A stretch of 64,000 bases of DNA from Agaricicola taiwanensis (GTDB lineage: Bacteria > Pseudomonadota > Alphaproteobacteria > Rhizobiales > Methylopilaceae), in assembly GCF_014635245.1 (NCBI RefSeq), contig NZ_BMCP01000002.1, positions 372,001 through 436,000 of the forward strand. The letters are read 5' to 3'. Made by a program: the position numbers and the translations under genes. A model generated the notes under the pieces. The model was given only the letters and a program-made list of their open reading frames with translations, searched no databases and was not told the DNA's origin. Position 1 is the stretch's first letter, and each line of letters starts with the position of its first letter. Shown piece by piece: positions 15,323-23,445 of this stretch.

Positions 15323-17209
15323 ATGGACACGGCTGATGCACAGGCCAACCCGCATGTTCTCGCATCCGGCGACCAGCGCACTTCCATCGGCCGTGTCCTC
15401 GACCGCGTCGAACGTGTGCTGGGGTTTGCGGTCGATGCGACGGCAGCGGTACTGCTGCTGATCGATATCGTCCTTCTCGCCTGGGCCGTCACCGCACGTT
15501 ATGTGCTGAACGTGCCGGTGACCTGGATCGAGGAACTGGCAGCGCTGATCTTCCTCTGGTTCGGGATGCTGGGTGTTGCCAGCGCGCTCCGGCGCGGCAT
15601 CCACATGCGGCTCTCCTTCATCCTGTCGCGCATGGCGGCGGAGCGAAGGACGCGCTTTGAGACGGTGGCGAATGTCATTCTCCTGATCTTCCTGGCGAAG
15701 CTTGTGAGGCCCACGCTGGAGCTGATCGAGCTCAATCACATCATCACGTCACCCAACCTCGGCATCCCAGGCTCGGTCGCGCCAACGGCAACCGCCATCA
15801 GCGTGGTCTTGATGACCGTGTTCCTTTTGATCCGGATGTGGCGGGCCATGACCCCAGCGGCCTTCGCTTTGAGCCTCGGAACGGCAGTTGTGGTCGGCGT
15901 GGCGCTGGAGCTGACGCCGCCCTTTATGATGGATCTTGGAAATATCAACCTGGTGATCTTCTTCGGCATTGGCGTCATGGCGCTGATCGCCATCGGCGTG
16001 CCCATCGCCTTCTCCTTCGGCACGGCGACCTTGTTCTATTTCCTCCTGACCACCGACCTTCCGCTCATGGTGATCGTCGGGCGCATCAACGAGGGCATGT
16101 CGCACTTCATTCTCCTGACGATCCCGCTCTTCATCTTCCTTGGCATCCAGATCCAGTACACCGGCATGGCCAAGAGCATGATCGACTTCGTCGCGGCGCT
16201 GATCGGCAACGCACGGGGCGGGCTCAGCTACGTCATGCTGTGCGCCATGTATCTGGTCTCCGGTATTTCGGGCGCCAAGGCCGCCGACATGGCCGCGATC
16301 GGGCCGATCCTGTCACCGGCCATGAAGGACCGCGGCGTCAAGGAAGGCGACATCGCGGCACTGCTCGCCGTCTCGGCCGCGGCGGCGGAAACCATCCCGC
16401 CGAGCCTGGTGCTGATCATCATCGGCTCTGTCACCGGCATCTCCATCGCCGCCCTGTTCGTCGGCGGTCTTGTTCCGGCGGTGGTCTGCATGCTGGCGCT
16501 GGCGGCGGTCGTCTTCATCCGCTCGCGCGGGGAACGGCGGGGCACGGCCAAACGCGACATGCGGGTTATCGGCAAGACCTTCATCGTCGCCATTCCGGCC
16601 CTGGCGCTGCCGCTCATCATCCGCGCGGCGGTTCTGGAAGGCGTGGCAACGGCAACGGAAGTGGCCGTGATCGGCATCGCCTATGTGGCTGTCGTGGGAA
16701 CGGTGATGATGCGCGGCATCTCGCTTCGCCGCATGGCGGAAATGCTGGTGGAAACCATCGCCATGTCCGGTGCCATCATGATCATCATCGCGCTCGCGGG
16801 GGCGATGTCATGGGCACTGACGCAGTCAGGCTTTGCGCAGACGCTGGTGGACTTCATGACCAATTTGCCGGGCGGCAAGGCGGGCTTCCTGATCGTCTCG
16901 ATCATTGCCTTCATTGTCTTCGGCAGCATCCTGGAAGGCATCCCCGCCATCGTGCTGTTCGGCCCGTTGCTTGTGCCGGCCGCGCAGTCGCTCGGCGTCC
17001 ATCCGGTGCAATATGCCATGGTGGTACTGCTTTCCATGGGCCTCGGCCTGTTCTCGCCGCCCTTCGGCTATGGCTATTACACCGCCTGTGCCGTCGCGCG
17101 TGTCTCGCCGGATGAGGCGATGTGGAACATGGTGCCTTATCTGGCCGCGCTGTTCCTCGCCATCGTGATCATCGCGATCTTCCCCTGGCTCAGCATCGGC
17201 TTCCTGTAA
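15323..17209 (+). CDS. TRAP transporter fused permease DctQM
   Basis: The 628 aa product fuses a four-helix DctQ part (~1-180, with VTWIEELAALIFLWFGMLGVA) to a large 12-helix DctM part (~190-628, with the IPLFIFLG and YLVSGISGAKAADMAAIGPIL signatures). Together with the DctP protein five bases upstream it imports a carboxylate using the sodium gradient. It is the last gene of the operon and is followed by a strong hairpin. Confidence 0.93.
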   Translation: MDTADAQANPHVLASGDQRTSIGRVLDRVERVLGFAVDATAAVLLLIDIVLLAWAVTARYVLNVPVTWIEELAALIFLWFGMLGVASALRRGIHMRLSFILSRMAAERRTRFETVANVILLIFLAKLVRPTLELIELNHIITSPNLGIPGSVAPTATAISVVLMTVFLLIRMWRAMTPAAFALSLGTAVVVGVALELTPPFMMDLGNINLVIFFGIGVMALIAIGVPIAFSFGTATLFYFLLTTDLPLMVIVGRINEGMSHFILLTIPLFIFLGIQIQYTGMAKSMIDFVAALIGNARGGLSYVMLCAMYLVSGISGAKAADMAAIGPILSPAMKDRGVKEGDIAALLAVSAAAAETIPPSLVLIIIGSVTGISIAALFVGGLVPAVVCMLALAAVVFIRSRGERRGTAKRDMRVIGKTFIVAIPALALPLIIRAAVLEGVATATEVAVIGIAYVAVVGTVMMRGISLRRMAEMLVETIAMSGAIMIIIALAGAMSWALTQSGFAQTLVDFMTNLPGGKAGFLIVSIIAFIVFGSILEGIPAIVLFGPLLVPAAQSLGVHPVQYAMVVLLSMGLGLFSPPFGYGYYTACAVARVSPDEAMWNMVPYLAALFLAIVIIAIFPWLSIGFL

Positions 17210-17216
17210 AAAAGAA

Positions 17217-17240
17217 GGCGGCGTCCCGAGGGACGCCGCC
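17217..17240. terminator. Hairpin terminator between convergent genes
   Basis: A perfect 10-bp stem, GGCGGCGTCC/GGACGCCGCC, with a CGAG loop sits between the DctQM stop and the MmgE/PrpD stop. Read leftward it is followed by a run of T residues (TTCTTTTTTA), making it a standard intrinsic terminator for the MmgE/PrpD gene. Read rightward the T run comes only at 17257-17263, so it may also stop the TRAP transcript, less strongly. Confidence 0.85.
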
Positions 17241-17261
17241 AATATTTGGATCCGAGTTTTT

Positions 17262-18626
17262 TTACGCGAGTTCACGCACCTTTGGCCGGCTCACGCTTTC
17301 CATCAGCACGGAGAGCTTGGGCAGATCGTCCATACCGGCGACCAGTTCGAGCATCCGTTTCACACCAGCCTCGCCGATGACATCGTCTCCCAGCATATGG
17401 GTCTTCTTGTCCATGTCGGCCCGCGTCATCGGGTTCTGGACCGAGCCGCGCGGATAGTCGATCTGGCTGGTATAGGTCGCGCCGCCCGCGGTCTCCAAGG
17501 TCATGTGGCAGGAGACGCCGCGCGGCAGGCTCGCATCCGGCGTGACCTTCACGAGGTCGGAGAGGCGGCGGATATCAGGATCGTTCAGCTTGCTGTTCTG
17601 ATACTGCGGGGGCAGCGCGCCACCCTCCAGGAGAGCGATGGCGACGGAATAGGGCAGGCTGACCTGCGCCTCGTGGTAGGTCTTCGGCGTCGCATTGAGG
17701 TGGTAGTGCGCCCAGTCGGGATGGCGGCGCATGGCGATGCTCTTCACCTGCGAGAGCGGCTCCTTCATCTGGCCGCGAATATCGAGCGCGCAGTCGATGG
17801 CGTTGTGGATGGGCCGGGCACAGGAGTAGGGCTTGTATTCCAGGAGGAGCTCGTAAGGCTTTCCGAGGTCGCGGGTGAGTTCACCGACAGCGGCGTCATC
17901 GGAGAAGGCTTTGCAGAAGCCGCGTTCTCCTTCAAAGATCAGATTGGTGCCGGTGAAGCCCATGGAAGCCATGATCGCGGCCGTCAGCCCGTTGCGCGCA
18001 GTCGGCCCCGGGTTGAAGCGCTTCTGCATGGAGGGGCCATACATCTCCATCAGGCCGGACGCCTGAGCGCCCGCCATGCCGAGAGCGGAAACCATCTTCT
18101 CGGGCTTGAGCTTCAACAGGATGCCTGCTGCCACCGTTGCGCCGAAGACGCCGCAGGTGGGCGTGGTGTGAAAGCCCCGGTTGCGCAGCGAATTGTTGGT
18201 GGCGCGGCTGGCGCGTTCCATCATTTCACAGCCCGCGAAAACAGCCGTAACCGTCTCGGCGCCTGTGGCACCCACTTTCTCGGCCGTGGCGAGGGCGGCC
18301 GAGACCACTGGCGGGCTGAAATGGAAGAGCGCGAGCACGTCGATGTCATCGAGCTCGATGCTGTGAGAGGCAATGGCGTTGGCGAAGGCGGCGTGGACGG
18401 CGGAAGCGCGGCCGCTCTGGCCGATCAGGGTCGCTTCCTGGCTGCCGCCCATTTCCTCTGCGAAGCGGGCCGCGATCTTGCCGCTGTCGGTCTTGCTGCC
18501 TCCGAGTGCAACGCCGAGATAGTCGCCGGTCAGCGTCTTCGCGACAGCGATGTTATCAGGCGTGAGGGATGAGATGGTGAGAGAGCAAAAATAGTCGGCA
18601 AGCGACTGGGATGCAGTCTGCGGCAT
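17262..18626 (-). CDS. MmgE/PrpD family protein (first copy)
   Basis: The 454 aa protein belongs to the MmgE/PrpD family: SIELDDIDVLALFHFSPPVVSAALA (~residues 90-115) and the C-terminal lid with YEAQVSLPYSVAIALLEG-like sequence are characteristic. Family members include 2-methylcitrate dehydratase, cis-aconitate decarboxylase and iminodisuccinate epimerase, so the reaction here is open. It converges on the TRAP operon and may serve the same substrate. A 20-base palindrome 90 bases upstream could be its operator. A second member lies at 50533-51945. Confidence 0.82.
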   Translation of the reverse strand: MPQTASQSLADYFCSLTISSLTPDNIAVAKTLTGDYLGVALGGSKTDSGKIAARFAEEMGGSQEATLIGQSGRASAVHAAFANAIASHSIELDDIDVLALFHFSPPVVSAALATAEKVGATGAETVTAVFAGCEMMERASRATNNSLRNRGFHTTPTCGVFGATVAAGILLKLKPEKMVSALGMAGAQASGLMEMYGPSMQKRFNPGPTARNGLTAAIMASMGFTGTNLIFEGERGFCKAFSDDAAVGELTRDLGKPYELLLEYKPYSCARPIHNAIDCALDIRGQMKEPLSQVKSIAMRRHPDWAHYHLNATPKTYHEAQVSLPYSVAIALLEGGALPPQYQNSKLNDPDIRRLSDLVKVTPDASLPRGVSCHMTLETAGGATYTSQIDYPRGSVQNPMTRADMDKKTHMLGDDVIGEAGVKRMLELVAGMDDLPKLSVLMESVSRPKVRELA

Positions 18627-18714
18627 GGCGGAGCGTTTCCTCGGCTGTTCCGACCGGCAGTGACGAGGTCACCGTGGCGGCTGTGGTTATGTCTGGAACC
18701 ATGGGACGACGCTC

Positions 18715-18734
18715 GCATACTGTCAACAGTATGC
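18715..18734. promoter_or_regulatory. Perfect 20-bp palindrome upstream of MmgE/PrpD gene
   Basis: GCATACTGT-CA-ACAGTATGC is a perfect inverted repeat. It lies 8 bases beyond the stop of the hybrid kinase gene and ~90 bases upstream of the MmgE/PrpD start. The two-base centre is too tight for a terminator and no T run follows. Its core TGTCAACA resembles sites of FadR-subfamily GntR regulators, so it is a candidate operator. Confidence 0.55.
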
Positions 18735-18741
18735 TGGAGGT

Positions 18742-20649
18742 TCAGGAGATTTCGCGTATTCGGCGATCCAGATCTTCGAGTTGGAAGGGCTTCATCAGCA
18801 CAGGGAAGTCCTGCGTATCGGTATCGCCGACAAAGCCGGAGATCAGCAGTATGGGATTGCTGAAGCCTTCCGCTCGCGCCCTGTTGGCCAGTTGGGTGCC
18901 CGTAACCCCGGGCATGGCGACATCGGCAACCAGAATGTCGAAGCTGTTGCCCTTCAGGAGTGTCATGGCGCTTGCAGCGTCATCCGCCTCTACGACCTCA
19001 TGTCCGAGATCCAACAGAAGCGAAGCGGTTACGTCCCTGACATGGGAATCGTCATCCACCAGAAGCACGCGCATGGAACGGGCGGACGCTTGGTTGTGGG
19101 GGCGCGCCGTTTCTTCACTGTCACTCCTGGGCTCCACCTCGGGAAAATAGAGCTCGATGGCGGTGCCTTCTCCCTGCTGGCTTATGATGTTGACTGTTCC
19201 GCCGGCTTGCTGGGCGAAACTATAGACCATGGTCAGCCCAAGACCTGTGCCCTGACCGACATCCTTGGTGGTGAAGAATGGCTCGAACACGCGGGCCAGA
19301 ACATCCGGCGGGATTCCCGTGCCTTGATCACGTACTGAGACCACGACATAGCTGCCGGCCCCAAGATCGTGCTGGTTGCCGGCCGAAAGGGCTTCGCGGC
19401 GGGTGCTGATGTCGATCTTCCCACCGTTCGGCATCGCGTCGCGGGCGTTGATGCAGAGATTGAGAATGGCCAGCTCGAACTGCTCTCCATCCAGCATGAT
19501 TTCCGGGATGTCGGGGGACAGGTCGAAGCTCACCGGAATGTTGCTGCCGAGGGTGCTCGCGAGGAAATCCTTCATGCTGTCGAGCATGGTGTTGATGTTG
19601 AGGGAGTTCACCTCATGCGTCTGGGTGCGGCTGAAGTCGAGCAGCCGCCGTGTCAGCGATGCACCGCGGCTGGCACCGATGTGGGCGTTCCCCAGCATCC
19701 GCTCCAGTTTCTCCGGATTGCCGAGATTGCGCCGTGCAAGATCGAGATTGCCCAGCACTGCCATGAGCAGGTTGTTGAAATCATGCGCAACGCCGCCCGC
19801 CAAGGTGCCGAGCGCCTGCATCTTGTCGGCCTGGCGCAGGCGTTGCTCGAGCATCTTGCGTTCTGTGATGTCGCGCTCGATGGTCGCGAGATGGCGCGGT
19901 TTGCCGAAACTGTCCCGGAGGGGGATGCGGTGCACCTCGGTCCAGCGTATCTGACCTTCTGCTCCCGGTTCTTCCCGCACTTCGTCAAAGGGACCCTCGC
20001 GCATGGCCCGGCTGTCGAGGCGTGCGATGGCCTTGGCCTGTGTGGCATCGATGAGATCGATCTCCCGGCGACCGAGGCAGTCTTCGATGCTCCGATTTAG
20101 CGACGCTGCCTTGGCTGCGTTAAGCCGGATGAACCGGCCAGCGACATCCTTGAAGGAAATCGCATCGTCGGCATGATCCATGAGACCGTGGAGTAGGGTG
20201 CGTTCCACGCTGAGGTCGCGTGCGAGCTGATATCGGCCGCAGGCGGTGCGCACCATGCTGCGCAGCACGTCCATGTCCCAGGGTTTCGGAATATAACCCA
20301 CGATACGGCCGTTGTTCAGGGCGTCGATCACCGCCTGCAGGTCTGCGTAACCCGTCAAAAGGATCGCTTCGGCCTTCGTCTTCGCCCGGGCCTGGGTCAG
20401 AAACACGTCGCCCGTCATGCCGGGCATGCGTTGGTCGGAGATGATGACGGCGATGCTGCTTTCGCGGTCAATGATCTCGAGTGCTTCCGCGCCCGACTGC
20501 GCCCGCAGCACCCGATAGTCCTCTTCGAAGAGATCCTGAAGTGCGATGAGGATGTCGGCCTCGTCATCGACCACAAGGATCGTCTCCCGCGCGGGATGAT
20601 CAAGGCCAGCCTCTGGTGAATGCATCGTCATGGTTGCCGGTTCATCCAC
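18742..20649 (-). CDS. Hybrid histidine kinase (REC-PAS-HisKA-HATPase-REC)
   Basis: The 635 aa soluble protein has an N-terminal receiver (D72 in IISDQRMPG, with KPW near 124), a PAS domain (~150-265, LMDHADDAISFKD, then the IERDITERK exit), a histidine kinase core with H289 (GTLAGGVAHDFNNLLM) and HATPase boxes (NLCINARDAMP, GTGIPP, GTGLGLTMVY), and a C-terminal receiver (DILVADVAMPGVTG). It could pass phosphate internally or take it from the CheA upstream. It is the last gene of the chemosensory operon and overlaps the preceding kinase by 8 bases. The GTG start at 20649 is tentative; an ATG at 20631 is possible. Confidence 0.88.
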   Translation of the reverse strand: MDEPATMTMHSPEAGLDHPARETILVVDDEADILIALQDLFEEDYRVLRAQSGAEALEIIDRESSIAVIISDQRMPGMTGDVFLTQARAKTKAEAILLTGYADLQAVIDALNNGRIVGYIPKPWDMDVLRSMVRTACGRYQLARDLSVERTLLHGLMDHADDAISFKDVAGRFIRLNAAKAASLNRSIEDCLGRREIDLIDATQAKAIARLDSRAMREGPFDEVREEPGAEGQIRWTEVHRIPLRDSFGKPRHLATIERDITERKMLEQRLRQADKMQALGTLAGGVAHDFNNLLMAVLGNLDLARRNLGNPEKLERMLGNAHIGASRGASLTRRLLDFSRTQTHEVNSLNINTMLDSMKDFLASTLGSNIPVSFDLSPDIPEIMLDGEQFELAILNLCINARDAMPNGGKIDISTRREALSAGNQHDLGAGSYVVVSVRDQGTGIPPDVLARVFEPFFTTKDVGQGTGLGLTMVYSFAQQAGGTVNIISQQGEGTAIELYFPEVEPRSDSEETARPHNQASARSMRVLLVDDDSHVRDVTASLLLDLGHEVVEADDAASAMTLLKGNSFDILVADVAMPGVTGTQLANRARAEGFSNPILLISGFVGDTDTQDFPVLMKPFQLEDLDRRIREIS

Positions 20650-22372
20650 GCCGTTGCTGCCGCATGGGAATGCTCAACTTAAAGAGGGTGCCGCCGTTCA
20701 CACCATCTTCTACTGTGATCGACCCGCCGTGGGCTTCGACGACGCCGTAAGCGATCGCAAGGCCGAGGCCGGTGCCGGATCCCAAGGGTTTGGTCGTAAA
20801 AAACGGCTCGAACACCCGCTCCTTTATATGATCCGGCATACCCACGCCACTGTCGGCGATATCGATGGTGTAGGTATCGTCATCACTTTGCGTTCCGACG
20901 GAGATGGTCCCTTCGTCAGGGATCGCATCGGCGGCATTGCCGATGATGTTCATGACCACTTGATTGAAGAGCGCCGGGGAGCAGTAGAGCTCTCGCGCGC
21001 CGTGGTAGTTGCGCTTCACTTCGATGCGTCCCGTGAGCTTCGGGGCGAGCAGCGAAATCACCGTATCGAGGGCGGCAGGGGCATCGACCATCTGGAAGTC
21101 ACCCTGATCGAACCGTGAAAACTTGCGCAGGCCGAGCACGAGATCCTGGATGCGCTGGAGGCCGATCCGCATGGACGCCAATCGCTCGGCTGCCTTCTGG
21201 AGCTTGACGGGATCAGGTTTCTCGGCGCCGGCCGCGTCGGTCAGGACCCGCTCCACAGTCTGCTGGTGCGCCAGGATGAAGGCCAGCGGGTTGTTGATCT
21301 CATGCGCGATGCCGGCCACCAACTCACCGAGAGAGGCCATCTTGGCAGAATGCACCAGTTTGCCCTGCGCATCCTTCAGGCGCTCATTGGCCGCCGCGAG
21401 CTCCACATTGGCCTTGGCGAGAGCGTCGGAAAGAGAAGCGCGGGCCTGTGCGGCTTCCGCTTCCGCCCGTGCGAGGGCGATTGCGCGGTCGCGGTCGCGC
21501 AGCTCGGCTTCCACCCTCCGATCTTCGTCCTGCAACAGCTTGCGCCGGACCAGGCTGCGGATGCGGATGCGTAGCCCTTCGGCGTCGATATCGGTGGAGA
21601 CGACATCGTCCACACCCGCAGCGAAGGCGTCGGTCAGCGTTTTCTTGTCGGCTTCCGAACCGATCAGCACGATCTGAAATGCCGGTGGGTCCTGGCCTGG
21701 GACCGGCGCCATGATGCGCATGGCGTTCAGCCGGCGGCAAAGCTCAAGGCTGTCGTCATACCCGAGGTTGATATGGACCAGCACGGCGTCCAGCGGCTTT
21801 TGCTGCGCGAGCCGGAGAGCCTCCGCCATGGTGTCTGCCGGCTCAATGGCATAACCCTCGTATGAAATCGCGCTCTGCAGGTGAGCGCGTCCTTCGCTGT
21901 TGTGGTCCACCAGCACGAGGCGCGCCCGCCGGAAGGTCGAAGCCGACGGCTGCGTCTCAGGGATATCCGAGTTCACCTCCTGGGAACGGCGACGCAGAAG
22001 TGCCTTGAGGCGCAGCACGATCAGGTCCCAGTCCGCCGACTTCGACACATAGGCGTCAGCGCCGCTGTCAAGCCCCAGGCGTTCGGACCGCAGCCCCTGC
22101 GTTTCGGTCAGCATCAGCACGGGGATGGCACGGGTCGGGGCATTCATCCTGAGATTGCGGACGAACTCGTTGCCGTCCATGCCTGGGAGATGCAGGTCGG
22201 CAATTACCAGATCCGGCAAGCGCTCATTGAAGGTTTCGAGGCCAGCCTCGGCGCTGGCGACCGTTCGTACGGAAAAGCCCTGGACTTCCAAAAGATAACG
22301 AAGCTTGATGGCCTGGGTCTCGGAATCCTCGACCACCAGGATATGCGGCCGCTGCGCAGAGATGTCCTGCAT
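20642..22372 (-). CDS. Histidine kinase with two N-terminal receivers, the second degenerate
   Basis: This 576 aa protein has receiver 1 (~8-128, D59 in VIADLHLPGMDG, K111), receiver 2 (~150-275), a coiled coil (~280-345) and a kinase core with H357 (SLGELVAGIAHEINNPLAF) plus HATPase motifs (NIIGNAADAIPD, GSGTGLGLAIAYGVV). In receiver 2 the expected phosphoacceptor aspartate is H200 (DAVLVHINLG), and the conserved Lys is not seen, so it probably cannot be phosphorylated. It has no membrane span. It starts one base into the cheB stop and probably takes its input from the CheA-REC protein. Confidence 0.88.
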   Translation of the reverse strand: MQDISAQRPHILVVEDSETQAIKLRYLLEVQGFSVRTVASAEAGLETFNERLPDLVIADLHLPGMDGNEFVRNLRMNAPTRAIPVLMLTETQGLRSERLGLDSGADAYVSKSADWDLIVLRLKALLRRRSQEVNSDIPETQPSASTFRRARLVLVDHNSEGRAHLQSAISYEGYAIEPADTMAEALRLAQQKPLDAVLVHINLGYDDSLELCRRLNAMRIMAPVPGQDPPAFQIVLIGSEADKKTLTDAFAAGVDDVVSTDIDAEGLRIRIRSLVRRKLLQDEDRRVEAELRDRDRAIALARAEAEAAQARASLSDALAKANVELAAANERLKDAQGKLVHSAKMASLGELVAGIAHEINNPLAFILAHQQTVERVLTDAAGAEKPDPVKLQKAAERLASMRIGLQRIQDLVLGLRKFSRFDQGDFQMVDAPAALDTVISLLAPKLTGRIEVKRNYHGARELYCSPALFNQVVMNIIGNAADAIPDEGTISVGTQSDDDTYTIDIADSGVGMPDHIKERVFEPFFTTKPLGSGTGLGLAIAYGVVEAHGGSITVEDGVNGGTLFKLSIPMRQQRRG

Positions 22373-23445
22373 CAGCTTTCTCCCATTCCCGCGATCTGGA
22401 GCAGGCGCTCGCCGATCGCATCAAGCGGCAGCACCGTCTCGACAGCGCCTAGACGGATGGCAGCCCCGGGCATGCCGAACACGACGCAGCTCGATTCATG
22501 TTCGGCAAGCGTCCGGCCACCCGCCATACGCATCTCCAGAAGGCCCCGCGCGCCGTCTTCACCCATGCCAGTCAAGACAACGCCACAGCCGCGCCGCCCT
22601 GCATGCCGCGCCAGGGAACGGAACAGCTCCGTTGCCGCCGGTCTCTGGCTGCTTATGGGAGGATCGCCCGTCAGCCGCAGCACGTTACCTTCCGAAAGCA
22701 CGAGATGGCGATCGCCGGGGGCGACATAGACACGCCCCGGCCTTGCGACCTCATTGTCCTTTGCCAGGGTTACATCGAGAGGAACAAGACCGTTCAGCCA
22801 TGAGGCAAAACCCTCCATGAAAGGCGCGCCCATATGCTGCACTACCAGGACCGGAAGAGGAAAGTTTTTTGGAAGTGCCCCGATCACTCTGGCCAGAGCT
22901 GGCGGCCCACCGGTGGAGGCTGCGATGCCAATGATGTTTGATTGTTCCGGCGAAAGGTGAGGAACAGGAGGAGGCGAAGGAGGCAAGGATTGCGCGGTAC
23001 GGGCAAGGATGCCGCGGCGACGGATCACCGAGACCTGGCTCATGATGTAGAGCTGGGTGCAGATCTGGCTGGCGATCTCCTCATAGGCGCTAGAGGCTAC
23101 GCCCACCGGTTTTTCCACGACGGTAAGCGCACCGGCGCGCAAGGCGTTCATGGAGAGCTTCAGCGAGCCGTCATGCACGCTGTCCGCAATCACCACGATT
23201 GGCGTCGGGTGTTCTTCCATGATCCGCCGGGTTGTTTCCAGACCGTCGATACCCGGCAAGCGGATATCCATGGAAATGACGTCCGGCTTGACCTTGGCGA
23301 GGGCGGCGAGTGCTTCCTCGCCGGAGGTCACTGCGGTGCTCACGGCCAGCCTGGGATCGCGTGAAATGATGTTCGTCAGGAGGAGCCGCACCACGGCGGA
23401 ATCCTCGACGATCATCACTTTCACGGGGCCGGCGGTTCGCTTCAT
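22372..23445 (-). CDS. cheB: CheB-type protein-glutamate methylesterase response regulator
   Basis: The 357 aa protein has a receiver (D60 in VISMDIRLPGIDG, K112) and a methylesterase domain with the catalytic triad S177 (GIAASTGGPPAL), H204 (VVQHMG) and D297 (TGMGEDGARG). It removes methyl groups from the receptor to reset sensitivity after activation by CheA. In gene order it corresponds to WspF. It overlaps the CheA gene upstream by four bases and the double-receiver kinase downstream by one. Confidence 0.94.
   Translation of the reverse strand: MKRTAGPVKVMIVEDSAVVRLLLTNIISRDPRLAVSTAVTSGEEALAALAKVKPDVISMDIRLPGIDGLETTRRIMEEHPTPIVVIADSVHDGSLKLSMNALRAGALTVVEKPVGVASSAYEEIASQICTQLYIMSQVSVIRRRGILARTAQSLPPSPPPVPHLSPEQSNIIGIAASTGGPPALARVIGALPKNFPLPVLVVQHMGAPFMEGFASWLNGLVPLDVTLAKDNEVARPGRVYVAPGDRHLVLSEGNVLRLTGDPPISSQRPAATELFRSLARHAGRRGCGVVLTGMGEDGARGLLEMRMAGGRTLAEHESSCVVFGMPGAAIRLGAVETVLPLDAIGERLLQIAGMGES

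Noticed and set aside
18715..18734. Terminator of the chemosensory operon
   Set aside because: A perfect palindrome with a two-base centre and no T run is a better operator than terminator.
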